DNA from: Phycisphaerae bacterium
Lineage (GTDB): Bacteria > Planctomycetota > Phycisphaerae > UBA1845 > PWPN01
Direction of reading: 5' to 3'
NCBI GenBank assembly: GCA_012719955.1
Contig: JAAXZI010000239.1
Span: 1-60,562 of the forward strand
Length of the DNA: 60,562 bases
The translations under genes were made by a program, and so were the position numbers. The number at the start of each line of letters is the position of its first letter. Position 1 is the first letter of the stretch. Positions 1 through 9,753 of this stretch are shown piece by piece. A model generated the notes under the pieces. That model searched no databases. It was not told the DNA's origin and worked only from the letters and a program-made list of their open reading frames with translations.

Positions 1-130
1 AAACGGGGGAACATGAGACGGTCACGAATGGCATGTGGGATAAACAGACGGGACAGGTTCGTTTTTGTCGACTGATCCGGACGCCGACGAGCCGGCCTTC
101 GCGGGTCCATGCCGCGGAAACGGCAGCGGA

Positions 131-340
131 ACTGGAGCCCGGCCGCTACGGGTGAACGGCCGGTACAGAGCCCGGCCGCTACCGCGCGCATCGAGAACGG
201 CAGTATGGATTGCAGTATTGAGAACGGCCGGTACGGAGCCCGGCCACCACAGAAGATGCCCGCTTTGCGCTGTAGGGTTCAAGCAATCGACGACAGCGGG
301 GCAACCAACAACCAGGCAGGAACCTGCCGAAGTCTGCAAC
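131..340. repeat. Cluster of dispersed palindromic intergenic repeats downstream of thyX
   Basis: Positions 1-350 hold no convincing gene; the short reading frames there only read through repeats. Two copies of a GC-rich hairpin unit (CGGCCGGTAC...CCCGGCCG) lie at 154-182 and 222-247, with a partial copy near 134-150. A 15-bp motif CTTTGCGCTGTAGGG lies at 263-277. A second palindrome, GGCAGGAACCTGCC, lies at 315-328 inside a longer conserved segment (303-340). All three families recur elsewhere in the window (49275-49403, 51905-51988, 53349-53418, 45638-45672). They are read directly from the sequence; their function is unknown. Confidence 0.75.
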
Positions 341-350
341 GGGGACTGAC

Positions 351-1127
351 TCAGACCTTGCGGTAAGGTGTTCGGGCCGCCTGGGTGCCGTCCGGCAGGT
401 CCACCAGCTCATAGTCGCCGAACAGGTTAGGGGCCTCTTTTTGGAGTACCCGGACCATTTCTCCTGCCACCTTCCGGATTTCCACCTCGGCGAATTCGCT
501 GCAGCGCATTTCGATGAAATGCCGCAGCGCTCGCGCGTTGGCGGTCACGAAGATCTTGGTTTCCGTCGCATTGGGCAGCACGGAGCGCGCCGCTTGCCGG
601 GCCATCTTCCGCCGGAGGGTCTTGTCCTCCACATCGGCGAACTTACCCATCAGCCCTTCGACGAGCTGGCAATAGGCCTCATGTGACCGCTGGATGGCCT
701 CCAACCAGATGGCATGAAGCTGGGGATCATCCGCGATGCAGTCGGGTTCGATGAAGTCGGCGGTGGACTCGTCCACGTACCGCTGAGAGAGCTGCGAGTA
801 GCCGAATCCTGCTCGATGCCGCACCAGCTCATGGGTAAAGCTTCGGGAGACGCCGGTGATCAGCAGGTTGAAGACGGCGTGCTCCAACACGCTGCCATGA
901 CCCACTTCCAGAATGTGGTGGAGATACGCGCTATTGCCGCCGGGACGGGGCTTCGCAAAGCTCATGTAGCAGACCCGGCCGGCGACCTCACAAAGCTTTT
1001 CTCCGGCCACATCCGTGTCGGTGGTCCAGTGACTGACGCCATGATCGGCCAGAAACCGGTCGATTCCGGCGTTGTCCAGCGACTGGCGGCCGACAAGGTA
1101 AATCTTGGGGTTCCGAATGATTTTCAA
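351..1127 (-). CDS. thyX: FAD-dependent thymidylate synthase ThyX
   Basis: Makes dTMP from dUMP using methylenetetrahydrofolate, with FAD/NADPH carrying the electrons, in place of ThyA; cytosolic DNA-precursor synthesis. The 258-residue product has the ThyX signature RHR at residues 103-105 followed by the conserved S-x-x-S-Q-R segment ending at R116 (RHRAGFGYSQLSQR, the longer-spacer variant of the RHRX7S motif). An HGSVLEHAVF segment before it is also typical. Length matches the family. It stands alone on the minus strand, with repeat-rich DNA downstream and a plus-strand methyltransferase gene upstream. No thyA is seen in the window. Confidence 0.96.
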   Translation of the reverse strand: MKIIRNPKIYLVGRQSLDNAGIDRFLADHGVSHWTTDTDVAGEKLCEVAGRVCYMSFAKPRPGGNSAYLHHILEVGHGSVLEHAVFNLLITGVSRSFTHELVRHRAGFGYSQLSQRYVDESTADFIEPDCIADDPQLHAIWLEAIQRSHEAYCQLVEGLMGKFADVEDKTLRRKMARQAARSVLPNATETKIFVTANARALRHFIEMRCSEFAEVEIRKVAGEMVRVLQKEAPNLFGDYELVDLPDGTQAARTPYRKV

Positions 1128-1465
1128 GGGCTGCCTCCGGACTAAGACTCCGTCCCATAAACTGCCAATGCATCAGCCAGCGGCAGGCATTGAGGCCATA
1201 TCAGCGGTCACTGGCACGTTCCCGCGCCGCTCAAGCGTAACGGCCCACGCGCTTCCGGGACAGGCTCTGCAATATTGGCGCTGTACTGTATACCGACCCG
1301 GGCCGGCTGGGAACAGGAGAATGCCTGAGCCGCAGGGGGATCCGCTGTGATTTCTCCTGATTTCACATGTATTTAAGGTTTTCACCTTCTGGTCTTTTGG
1401 GTTTCCGAAGCGCAAGATGCACAGGTGCGGCGGCTTTAACGTTGCAACAATAGGAAAAGTGGCTA
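1128..1465. other. Intergenic region between thyX and the homocysteine methyltransferase gene
   Basis: Divergent intergenic stretch of about 340 bases. It should hold the promoters of thyX (leftward) and of the methyltransferase gene (rightward). I found no strong -35/-10 pair, no known riboswitch core and no palindrome that stands out. An AT-richer patch at about 1350-1400 is the most likely promoter region for the rightward gene. Confidence 0.4.
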
Positions 1466-2332
1466 ATGCCGGCCCGAATCGAAGATTACATCGGAACCGT
1501 GACCGTCGCGGACGGCGCCTGGGGTACCGAGCTGGAAAAACTGGGCTGTCCGGCGGGGGCCTGCCGGGAGGAGTGGAACCTCACCCATCCGGAGCTGGTT
1601 CAGGAGGTCGCCGAATCATACGTCTCGGCCGGGGCGCGAATCATCCTGACCAACACCTTTGGCGCCAACCGGTTCACCCTTGGGCGACACCACAGTGCGG
1701 ACAAGGTGAAGGAGCTCAACCGGGTCGGGGCCGCTATCAGCAAACGGGCGGCCGGCAACAAGGCCCGCGTGTTCGGTTCGATGGGGCCGACGGGCAAGAT
1801 CGTCCTGCTGGGGGAGGCCAGCGAGGGCGAGATCTACGAAGCCTATCGAGAACAGGCCGAAGCCCTGGCCGAAGGGGGGGCGGACGGTCTGGTCATCGAG
1901 ACCATGAGCGAACTGGCCGAAGCGGTCACGGCCGTCAAGGCGGCCAAGAGGACCGGGCTGCTGGTCGTGGGCTGCATGATCTTCGACTCCGGCCAGGACC
2001 GGCTCAACACCATGATGGGCGTGACTCCTGAATGGGCGGCCAAAGCCCTCGAGGATGCCGGGGCGGACATGGTCGGATGCAACTGCGGAATCGGTATTGC
2101 CAACTACGTCAAAGTCGCAGAGTTGCTCCGGGCGGCGACGCGCAAGCCCCTGTGGGTCAAAGCCAATGCCGGCCTGCCTGAACTGGAGGGCGGCCGGGTC
2201 GTGTACCGTACGACCCCGGATGACTTCGTGGCCAGGGTCCGCGAACTGGTCCAGCTCGGGGTCAACGTGATAGGGGGCTGTTGTGGCACCGGCCCTGAAC
2301 ACATCCGGGCCATCGTGGCTGACCTGACCTGA
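1466..2332 (+). CDS. Homocysteine S-methyltransferase family protein (MetH N-domain/BHMT type)
   Basis: A 288-residue TIM-barrel protein of the homocysteine S-methyltransferase family, which transfers a methyl group to homocysteine bound to zinc. The N-terminal DGAWGTEL, NTFGANR and GSMGPTG segments are typical. The three zinc-binding cysteines are visible in GCNCGIG (mid-late protein) and GGCCGTGPEH (C-terminus). It matches the isolated N-terminal domain of cobalamin-dependent methionine synthase; folate, cobalamin and activation domains are absent here. The methyl donor (methyl-corrinoid protein, betaine or S-methylmethionine) cannot be told from sequence. Rho follows on the same strand after about 155 bases. 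Confidence 0.88.
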   Translation: MPARIEDYIGTVTVADGAWGTELEKLGCPAGACREEWNLTHPELVQEVAESYVSAGARIILTNTFGANRFTLGRHHSADKVKELNRVGAAISKRAAGNKARVFGSMGPTGKIVLLGEASEGEIYEAYREQAEALAEGGADGLVIETMSELAEAVTAVKAAKRTGLLVVGCMIFDSGQDRLNTMMGVTPEWAAKALEDAGADMVGCNCGIGIANYVKVAELLRAATRKPLWVKANAGLPELEGGRVVYRTTPDDFVARVRELVQLGVNVIGGCCGTGPEHIRAIVADLT

Positions 2333-2487
2333 CGTCTTTCCATTCCGGTTTGACTCCCCGCGACGAATCGACTAAAAGGAAGCAGCCCCCCTCGGTATTC
2401 CAAGCCGTTTGGCTGCCGGTCGCTTGCGTTGGGTGTTGCTGAATTCGCACGGCCGCGGAAGGCTGATTATTTAGTCAGGATTACGGG

Positions 2488-3615
<1,128 letters not shown>

Positions 3616-4224
3616 AGGTTGATGAGGTCGTGTCACGGGGGATCGCCTCTGGGCATCCTGGTGAGTGAAACGAGTCCCCAAAAAGGGCGTGCGGCACCCT
3701 GTAGTTCTTGGCGCGGTCAAGGGTGCCGCAGCGAGTGGAAGATCGGTTAAAAATCAGGTCCCGCTCATGCTCTGCCACCGATATATCGTGGCGAGAAACC
3801 TGAGGCTTTAGCTTAAATTCTTGTTCGTGAGCTTGAGGCTGCTCTTGGTGCTTGCCACCACGACTCACATCAAATTATACGTGTGAGAGCGCCATTTGGT
3901 AGCACAGCATTCACGAATTCTAGCATTTTTTAGACCATTTCCCGGTTTCCCGCGAAAAATGCTCCAAACACTTGGAAGGGCGTAGATTAGCCATCCGTGC
4001 AGACTCAGGGGCCCGTCGCACAGGTGTTGCACGGAGTCAACGGAAGCGCGCGACAGAGTTTCTTTTCGGCAACATTCATGCCGACATCCTGAGTCTCGGT
4101 GGACTGTTGAAACCGATGCCTGAAGTCCCCGTTCTCCGGCAAGATGATGTCATCAAAAGCGTGCCGCTCGCCCCGGACGCGCGTGGGCGTGGCGGCACGG
4201 GAACAACTCGCGACAAGGTCTTGG
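3616..4224. other. 609-base intergenic region, no gene recognised
   Basis: Lies between rho and the 3' end of the phaB-like gene. Part of it (about 3860-3975) is notably AT-richer than its surroundings. Short frames exist on both strands (for example 3972-4247), but they lack a convincing ribosome binding site and resemble no known family. I saw no tRNA, tmRNA, SRP or RNase P landmarks. A noncoding RNA here cannot be excluded. Confidence 0.4.
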
Positions 4225-4971
4225 CTACATGTACATCCCGCCATTGACCGGAAGAACCTGGCCGGTGATGTAGCTGGCCTGGGGGCTGGCGAGGAACGCC
4301 ACCGCGGCGGCCACCTCCTCGGCCTTTCCCAATCGGCCGATCGGGGTCATGGCCTTAACCTGTTCGAGGGTGGCCGGGGGCACGTCCTTGGTCATGTCTG
4401 TTTCGATAAAGCCCGGCGCAACCGCGTTTACCGTGATGCCCTTGCGGGCCACTTCGCGGGCCAGGGTCATGGTGAAGGCGATCAGTCCACCCTTGGTGAC
4501 CGCGTAGTTGGCCTGGCCGAAGTTGCCGGTCTGACCGACGATCGAGGTGATGTTGACGATCCGGCCCCAGCCGACCTCGATCATCTGGCCCACCAGTTCG
4601 TGAGTGACATTGAAGGGGCCATTGAGATTGACGCCCAAAACCTCATCCCACATGGACTTGGTCATCTTGATGAAAGTCTTGTCCCGGGTAATGCCGGCAT
4701 TGTTGACAAGGATGCTGACGGGCCCCAGGTCCTGCCGGATCGCTTCGACCATGTTGTGGGCCTCTTCCTCTCTGGAGACGTCGGCCTGGTAGGCCTGGGC
4801 CCGTTGACCCATTTTGCTGATCAGGAGGCAGACTTCCTGGGCCGCAGCCAGATTGGAGCGGCAGTTCACAGCCACGTCGGCCCCTGCTTCCGCGAGCGCC
4901 AGCGCGCAGGCCCGACCGATGCCGCGCGATGCGCCAGTGACGAGAGCGATTTTGCCCTGGAGTGGTTTCAT
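4225..4971 (-). CDS. phaB: Acetoacetyl-CoA reductase / 3-oxoacyl-ACP reductase (SDR), PhaB-like
   Basis: NAD(P)H-dependent short-chain dehydrogenase. In this neighbourhood it most likely reduces acetoacetyl-CoA to (R)-3-hydroxybutyryl-CoA, the PHA monomer. Visible motifs: nucleotide-binding TGASRGIG near residue 14, NNAG, and the catalytic Ser-Tyr-Lys set in NITSIVGQTGNFGQANYAVTK; the GQTGNFGQ stretch is typical of PhaB. C-terminal YITGQVLPVNGGMYM is classic FabG/PhaB. An upstream in-frame start adds 11 residues, but the ATG at 4971 has GGAGG seven bases upstream, giving 248 residues. FabG of fatty-acid synthesis is the alternative. Confidence 0.85.
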   Translation of the reverse strand: MKPLQGKIALVTGASRGIGRACALALAEAGADVAVNCRSNLAAAQEVCLLISKMGQRAQAYQADVSREEEAHNMVEAIRQDLGPVSILVNNAGITRDKTFIKMTKSMWDEVLGVNLNGPFNVTHELVGQMIEVGWGRIVNITSIVGQTGNFGQANYAVTKGGLIAFTMTLAREVARKGITVNAVAPGFIETDMTKDVPPATLEQVKAMTPIGRLGKAEEVAAAVAFLASPQASYITGQVLPVNGGMYM

Positions 4972-5299
4972 GGGAAGACCTCCTTGCTTGGCCCCTGGGG
5001 GCAATCCGGGTTCGGTCGCCGGGCCTGGCCCAGTGCCGGGACCGGCCGAGAAAACTCACTTGGGGAAACCGCACGTCATGTGCATGGGAAAGAGCGCTGA
5101 TTCACCTAAAGAGGGAAGGAGTCCCGGGGGTGAAAGCGCGAGAGCCCCGATCGTCGACGCGTCATGCGGCGTCTGACTACTCTCTACATTGAACGATAGT
5201 TAATTCTTCTGACTTTGCAAGATCTGCAGGAAAAATGGCGGCGCCAGACGCCAACAGGACGCCAAACCGATGAGAAAAGGCGGTGAGCGGCTCAGTCTT
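4972..5299. other. Intergenic region upstream of phaB-like gene
   Basis: About 330 bases between two minus-strand dehydrogenase genes. It holds the GGAGG ribosome binding site of the phaB-like gene and, at 5193-5220, a plausible minus-strand promoter. Nothing else was recognised. Confidence 0.4.
5193..5220 (-). promoter_or_regulatory. Candidate promoter of phaB-like gene
   Basis: On the minus strand, TTGCAA (5220-5215), a 16-base spacer and TATCGT (5198-5193) approximate a housekeeping sigma promoter. The implied leader to the ATG at 4971 is about 215 bases. No PhaR-like palindrome was noticed here. Confidence 0.35.
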
Positions 5300-6115
5300 T
5301 CACGCCGAAGGATGCCAGCCGGCATCCGCCCAAAGCTCTCCGCTGACTGCTGAGTTGGAGATCATGAAGCAGATGGCGTCGGCGATTTCCTGAGGCGTGA
5401 TGAGGCGGCGCAGTTGCGTGCAGGGCAGGATCTTCTCGTTGATCATTTCGTCGCCCATGGCGCGAACCATGGGCGTGTCCGTGAAACCGGGGTGGATCAC
5501 GCCGCAACGGACGCCGTAGAAGATCGCCTCAGCCATCAGGGTGGCTGCCGCCCCTTCCAACCCGGACTTGGCGGCCGCGTAGGCGATCTGACCCTTGTTG
5601 CCCAATGAAGAGATTGAGCCGATGAAAATGACCGTGCCCTGGATGTGCTCCTGCGGCTCCCAGCGGCCCAGCCCGCGTTTTCGGCGATCCTCCGCGATAC
5701 GGGCGACCATCTCAAGCGCCCAGTAGACCGGTGCGACCAGATCCACTTCCATTACCAGCCGGAATGTTTCCAGGGGGTAGATCATGGCTCTGCCGCTGGT
5801 TTTGTCCAGCTTGACGGCCAGCGAGTCCCGGGTGATCCCGGCCGCCGGCACGCAAATCCGCGGCAGGCCAAATTTCTCGGATACCTGGTCGTACACGTCT
5901 CGACGGAAGGTGGTATCGGTCGCATCCCCGACATAGGCCTCAGCGACCGGCTGTCCGATCGAGTCGTTGACGCGCGCCGCCGTCTCCCGGGCGGTCTCGC
6001 TGCGGTCGACCACCGCGACGCCCTTGGCCCCTCGGCGGGCCAGTTCTTGGCAGACCGCTTCGCCAATGCCGCTACCGCCGCCGGTCACAATCGCAACTTT
6101 GCTGGTGATTTCCAT
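5300..6115 (-). CDS. Short-chain dehydrogenase/reductase in the PHA locus
   Basis: A 271-residue SDR oxidoreductase with the nucleotide-binding TGGGSGIGEA motif near the N-terminus and catalytic Ser, Tyr and Lys in FIGSISSLGNKGQIAYAAAK. The NAG motif is altered to PAAGITRDS. The substrate is unknown; a 3-hydroxyacyl or hydroxybutyrate dehydrogenase is plausible from context. A TTG 15 bases upstream is in frame, but the ATG at 6115 sits eight bases after GAGGG and is preferred. It is transcribed divergently from phaR, and a strong promoter lies at 6154-6182. Confidence 0.85.
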   Translation of the reverse strand: MEITSKVAIVTGGGSGIGEAVCQELARRGAKGVAVVDRSETARETAARVNDSIGQPVAEAYVGDATDTTFRRDVYDQVSEKFGLPRICVPAAGITRDSLAVKLDKTSGRAMIYPLETFRLVMEVDLVAPVYWALEMVARIAEDRRKRGLGRWEPQEHIQGTVIFIGSISSLGNKGQIAYAAAKSGLEGAAATLMAEAIFYGVRCGVIHPGFTDTPMVRAMGDEMINEKILPCTQLRRLITPQEIADAICFMISNSAVSGELWADAGWHPSA

Positions 6116-6153
6116 GGCCCGAACCCTCAAATGCCTGGAGTAGCCCCGTCTGA

Positions 6154-6182
6154 AATATAGAATACTTTGTGCATTTGGTCAA
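6154..6182 (-). promoter_or_regulatory. Strong predicted promoter of the PHA-locus SDR gene
   Basis: Minus strand: TTGACC (6182-6177), exactly 17 bases, then TATATT (6159-6154), 38 bases before the ATG at 6115. The spacer carries TTTGTGCA (plus-strand reading), like the half-site TTGTGC of the palindrome at the phasin promoter. PhaR control is therefore plausible but inferred. Confidence 0.6.
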
Positions 6183-6366
6183 ATTCTTTGGTGCGAATGC
6201 GAAAAAGGGCGGGGCCGTTTTTCAGGGGCTTTGAGTGGCCGCGGCCTTCGCCGCGCTGTAAACTCAAGGCCTAGACCGGCCCCGGCTCTCCAGCAGGGGC
6301 GGTCTGATCACGACGTTTCCCCGTTTCCCCGGCCGCAAGGGCGAACGCATCGGTTCGAGGCGGACC

Positions 6367-6996
6367 ATGGACAGCAACGGATCGGGTCCTTCCGAGACCC
6401 TCGACATTCGCAAGTATTCAAACCGGCGGTATTACGATGCCACCCACAGCCGTCATGTCACCCTCGAGGATATCCATGAATTGATCCGCAGCGGTCATGA
6501 GGTTCGGGTGACGGACGCCAAAACCGGCACCGACATCACCGGCAAAGTCCTCGCCCAGATCATGCTGGAACGCGACCCGCCCAAGCTGGAGGTCTTTCCG
6601 GTACCTCTGTTGCATCGACTGATCCGGGCCAACGAGCAACTGGTTCGCGATTTTGTTGAGAAATATTTCAACCAGGCACTGTCCTCTTTTTTGCAATCGC
6701 AGCGACAATTCGAGGGGTATCTCCGGCGGATGATGGGGCTCTCCACCGATGAGACTGCCGGCGTCCCCATGCTGGACTGGACCCGGGCCATGTTCGGGCC
6801 ATTCGTCCCGCCTTTCTGGCGCGGTGAAAACGCTCCCAAGCCTGAACAACGGGCCCGGGAAGAGGCTGAACAGGCCAATCAGGAGCTTCGACGGCTGGTT
6901 CAGGACCTCCAGGAGCAGGTGGCTCGCCTGGAAAACCAGCTCCGCGAGCAACACCACAAGCAACACCGCAAGAAAGGCCGGCCTCCCACTCGCTAA
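6367..6996 (+). CDS. phaR: PHA synthesis repressor PhaR
   Basis: DNA-binding and granule-binding repressor that represses phasin expression until PHA granules titrate it away. The N-terminal PHB/PHA accumulation-regulator domain is clear in residues 11-75 (IRKYSNRRYYDATHSRHVTL, with DITGKVLAQIMLE after it). A second accumulation-regulator region follows (LLHRLIRANEQLVRDFVEKYFNQAL). The C-terminal third is a charged coiled coil ending in a Lys/Arg/Gln/His-rich tail. 209 residues fit the family. It precedes the phasin gene on the same strand, whose promoter carries a candidate operator. Confidence 0.92.
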   Translation: MDSNGSGPSETLDIRKYSNRRYYDATHSRHVTLEDIHELIRSGHEVRVTDAKTGTDITGKVLAQIMLERDPPKLEVFPVPLLHRLIRANEQLVRDFVEKYFNQALSSFLQSQRQFEGYLRRMMGLSTDETAGVPMLDWTRAMFGPFVPPFWRGENAPKPEQRAREEAEQANQELRRLVQDLQEQVARLENQLREQHHKQHRKKGRPPTR

Positions 6997-7158
6997 ACCT
7001 CGCCGTTCCGCGGCCCGGATCGGTCCGGTCGGATGTGCGAATGCAGCAATTGCAGTCTTCACCTCGTTGATGCTTTGCTCCCTGCATAGCTCGTAACCAC
7101 CTGTGTGTTGGCACGTTTACGCCCTTTGTGGGCCTCCACGGCTCATTGGTGGGGGAAA

Positions 7159-7174
7159 TTGTGCAAACGCACAA
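7159..7174. promoter_or_regulatory. Candidate PhaR operator upstream of the phasin gene
   Basis: Perfect inverted repeat TTGTGCAAACGCACAA: 6-bp arms and a 4-bp centre. It ends eight bases before the -35 hexamer of the predicted phasin promoter. PhaR proteins of other bacteria bind TGC-rich palindromes; the assignment here rests on position and symmetry. Confidence 0.55.
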
Positions 7175-7181
7175 AAATTGC

Positions 7182-7210
7182 TTGACCGGCGGGAAAAGGT
7201 GGTGTACCTT
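7182..7210 (+). promoter_or_regulatory. Predicted promoter of the phasin gene
   Basis: TTGACC (7182-7187), a 17-base spacer and TACCTT (7205-7210). Its -35 is identical to that of the SDR promoter at 6154-6182. The leader to the ATG at 7265 would be about 48 bases and contains the GAGGAG ribosome binding site. Confidence 0.55.
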
Positions 7211-7264
7211 TACTCACAAAGGGGGGTGGATCCCTGGAAGTACTTTTTTCATGAGGAGTTGGTC

Positions 7265-7756
7265 ATGGAAGTCAAGCAGCAAAAAGCGATGGTTGACCTG
7301 TTCGAGCAGGCGATGGACACCTACAACAGTGCCTTTAAGACAGGTATCAAGATGCAGGAGGATACCGCCCGGTGGTGGGCAGACCTGATGGGGGAGACCA
7401 GCCCCGTTCAGGATTGGCAGAAGCGGGCCCAGGCCATGATGGCGGATGCCATGCCTCTGGCCCAGAAGACCGCCGAGGAGGCCCTCCGGGTCATTGAGCA
7501 GAATTCGCGTACCAGTCTGGATCTGCTCCGCAAGGTTTTCGATACCGCTCAGTCCGAGTCGGTATCCGACGCCCGGGACAAGATCCAGGGGCTCTGGGAG
7601 GCCTCGCTGGGGACCCTGCGCGAGAATGCCCAGGCGCTGGTTCAGGCCAATGCCAAGACCATCGAGTCCTGGTCGGAGTTCATGCGGAAGAACTTCGAAG
7701 CCACCAAGACCCCTGAGGTTAAATCGACGGCTAAAACCTCGTCCGGGAGCAAGTGA
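7265..7756 (+). CDS. phaP: Phasin (PHA granule-associated protein)
   Basis: Small amphipathic helical protein expected to coat PHA granules. The 163-residue product is almost entirely helical with heptad-like hydrophobics, has no membrane segment, and contains the phasin-like pattern KVFDTAQSESVSDARDKIQ...WEASLGTLRENAQAL. The open frame extends upstream, but the ATG at 7265 follows GAGGAG by six bases and lies downstream of the predicted promoter. The identity comes from composition, size and position between phaR and the thiolase; sequence divergence among phasins makes the symbol tentative. Confidence 0.8.
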   Translation: MEVKQQKAMVDLFEQAMDTYNSAFKTGIKMQEDTARWWADLMGETSPVQDWQKRAQAMMADAMPLAQKTAEEALRVIEQNSRTSLDLLRKVFDTAQSESVSDARDKIQGLWEASLGTLRENAQALVQANAKTIESWSEFMRKNFEATKTPEVKSTAKTSSGSK

Positions 7757-7931
7757 GGCCGGCTGCCCTGTCTGTCCGCCAGATCTGCCGGGCACAAATC
7801 GACGGCGTGTTGGACAAATGGGTTTGGCGGGAATATAGGGTAAAACGGAATAGGGTAAATACCGCCTGTGCTCGGGCCCGGGCGGGTCGGCTGCCCTGTG
7901 ACACAACCACCATTTCGAAAGAGGCATTGAG

Positions 7932-9110
7932 ATGATCAAGGATGTTTATCTAGCCGGGGGGGCCCGTACCGCCATCGGAGGGTTCGGCGGCGCTTTCGCC
8001 GAGACGCCCGCTCCCGCACTGGGTGGCTTCGTCATCAAGGCGGCTCTCCAACGCGCCGGCATTGGTCCGGAGCAGGTGGATGAGGTCATCTTTGGGAATG
8101 TCTTGAGCGCCGGGTTGGGCCAGAATGTGGCCCGGCAGGCGGCCATCGCGGCCGGCCTGCCCACCGCGGTGAGCGCTACCACCGTCAACAAGGTGTGCGG
8201 CTCGGGGCTCAAGGCGGTCATGCTGGCCGCTCAAGCCATTCAATGCGGCGATGCTTCGGTCGTTGTCGCCGGCGGCACCGAAAACATGTCCCGTGCGCCC
8301 TATCTCCTCGAAAAGGCCCGGACAGGATACCGCATGGGCCACGGGGAGTTGATCGACTCCATGATTCGGGACGGCCTGTGGGACGTCTACAACAACATGC
8401 ACATGGGGTTGTGCGGAGACAAGTGTGCCGCCAAGTATAACTTCAGCAGGGAAGAGCAGGATACCTTTGCCATCACCAGCTACAAGCGGGCCCAGGAGGC
8501 GACCGCCAAGGGCATTTTCGCCGAGGAGATCGTGCCCGTGGAAGTTACCTCCGGCAAGACGACCACGCTTGTTAAGGAGGACGAGGAGCCCAAGCGCTTC
8601 AACGAGGATAAGTTCCGGCAATTGCGCCCGGCCTTTGACAAGAACGGCACCGTGACTGCCGGCAACGCCTCCAGTGTGAACGACGGGGCGGCGGCGATCG
8701 TGGTCCTGGCCGCGGAGAAGGCCAAGGCCCTGAACGTCAAGCCTCAGGCCAGGATCCTGGGCTATGCCACGGCCTCCCAGGAGCCGGAGTGGTTCACCAC
8801 CGCGCCGGTGGGCGCCATCCGCAAGGTGCTCGACGCGCTCTCGCTGAAGGTTTCGGACGTGGACCTCTTCGAGATCAACGAGGCCTTCTCGGTGGTGACC
8901 ATGGCGGCCATGAAAGAACTGTCCATTCCTCATGAGAAAGTGAACATCTACGGCGGGGCGGTGGCGCTGGGGCATCCCATCGGCGCCAGCGGCGCCCGCG
9001 TACTGGTGACCCTGCTGAACGGGTTGAAACAACGCAACGGCCGAAGGGGTCTGGCGTCCCTGTGCATCGGCGGAGGCGAGGCGGTGGCCCTGGTGGTTGA
9101 ACGCGTCTAG
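7932..9110 (+). CDS. phaA: Acetyl-CoA acetyltransferase (beta-ketothiolase), PhaA/AtoB type
   Basis: Condenses two acetyl-CoA into acetoacetyl-CoA, the first step of PHA synthesis. The 392-residue length is exactly thiolase-like. Catalytic residues are visible: acylated Cys89 in [10 protein letters not shown], His348 in [12 protein letters not shown] and Cys378 in SLCIGGGEA, plus NEAF. In Escherichia coli terms it is biosynthetic (AtoB-like). It precedes phaE and phaC on the same strand, so synthesis and polymerisation are likely co-expressed. A direct repeat of GGGTAAA lies about 70-100 bases upstream in an AT-richer patch that may hold its own promoter. Confidence 0.93.
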   Translation: MIKDVYLAGGARTAIGGFGGAFAETPAPALGGFVIKAALQRAGIGPEQVDEVIFGNVLSAGLGQNVARQAAIAAGLPTAVSATTVNKVCGSGLKAVMLAAQAIQCGDASVVVAGGTENMSRAPYLLEKARTGYRMGHGELIDSMIRDGLWDVYNNMHMGLCGDKCAAKYNFSREEQDTFAITSYKRAQEATAKGIFAEEIVPVEVTSGKTTTLVKEDEEPKRFNEDKFRQLRPAFDKNGTVTAGNASSVNDGAAAIVVLAAEKAKALNVKPQARILGYATASQEPEWFTTAPVGAIRKVLDALSLKVSDVDLFEINEAFSVVTMAAMKELSIPHEKVNIYGGAVALGHPIGASGARVLVTLLNGLKQRNGRRGLASLCIGGGEAVALVVERV

Positions 9111-9228
9111 GTGCAATCGAGTTGCGGATCGCGGTGTGCGGGGCGCGGCGGCGAGACAGGGTCTTGAGAGGCCCCGCACGCCGGGATCCTATCCGGCGCT
9201 GACATTGGAACACTGTGGGAGGGCCATA

Positions 9229-9753
9229 ATGACCAGTGGACAGAACGGCTCCACCGCTGGCGTGGACGCCTTTACCAGAATGTGGACGGACTTTGCCACG
9301 CGGATGATGTCCGCGGGCATGTCCTTCAGCCCGGATTCGCCGCCTCCGGAGATTGCCCGGAACATGCGCGGCGCGATGTTCCAGGCGATGTCCCGGTACG
9401 CCGAAGAGTTCATGCAGTCGCCCCAGTTTCTTGAGGCGATGAAACAGTCCATGGATATGGGGGTCCAGTTCAGGAAGATGGTCAACGACTTCCTGGGCCG
9501 GGTCCAGTTTGAGCTGCAGGGGGTAACCCGGGGCGACGTGGATGCCCTGGTGACGCGGCTCAAGCACATGGAAACGCGGATCCTGGACCGGCTGGATGAT
9601 CTGGCCGCCAGGCTGGAACGCCTGGATGAGCAGTTGGGTCCACCGGCCGGAACGGCGCCCCGTCAAGCGATGACTGAACCGGGTCAGGCGGCCCGTCCCG
9701 CTCGCTCGAAAGACGCGCCGGCCGGCGCCCAGGTTAAGAGAGGTGCCCGATGA
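9229..9753 (+). CDS. phaE: Class III PHA synthase subunit PhaE
   Basis: Non-catalytic partner of the class III synthase; it forms the PhaE-PhaC complex on the granule. The ATG at 9229 with GGGAGGG just upstream gives 174 residues; the longer frame from 9097 overlaps the thiolase end and lacks support. Visible features: FLGRVQFELQGVTRGDVDAL followed by LERLDEQL, the region typical of PhaE C-termini, then a Pro/Ala-rich tail. It is much shorter than the roughly 360-residue Allochromatium PhaE, as in several other phyla. Its stop overlaps the phaC start (ATGA at 9750-9753), indicating translational coupling. Confidence 0.85.
   Translation: MTSGQNGSTAGVDAFTRMWTDFATRMMSAGMSFSPDSPPPEIARNMRGAMFQAMSRYAEEFMQSPQFLEAMKQSMDMGVQFRKMVNDFLGRVQFELQGVTRGDVDALVTRLKHMETRILDRLDDLAARLERLDEQLGPPAGTAPRQAMTEPGQAARPARSKDAPAGAQVKRGAR

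Noticed and set aside
714..1145. Plus-strand frame opposite thyX
   Set aside because: Codon-position shadow of thyX; similar long shadow frames occur opposite most GC-rich genes here.
3972..4247. 91-codon open frame as a gene
   Set aside because: No ribosome binding site, odd composition, overlaps the 3' end of the phaB-like gene on the other strand, no family resemblance.
9097..9228. Longer start for phaE
   Set aside because: It overlaps the thiolase gene and has no ribosome binding site, unlike the ATG at 9229.
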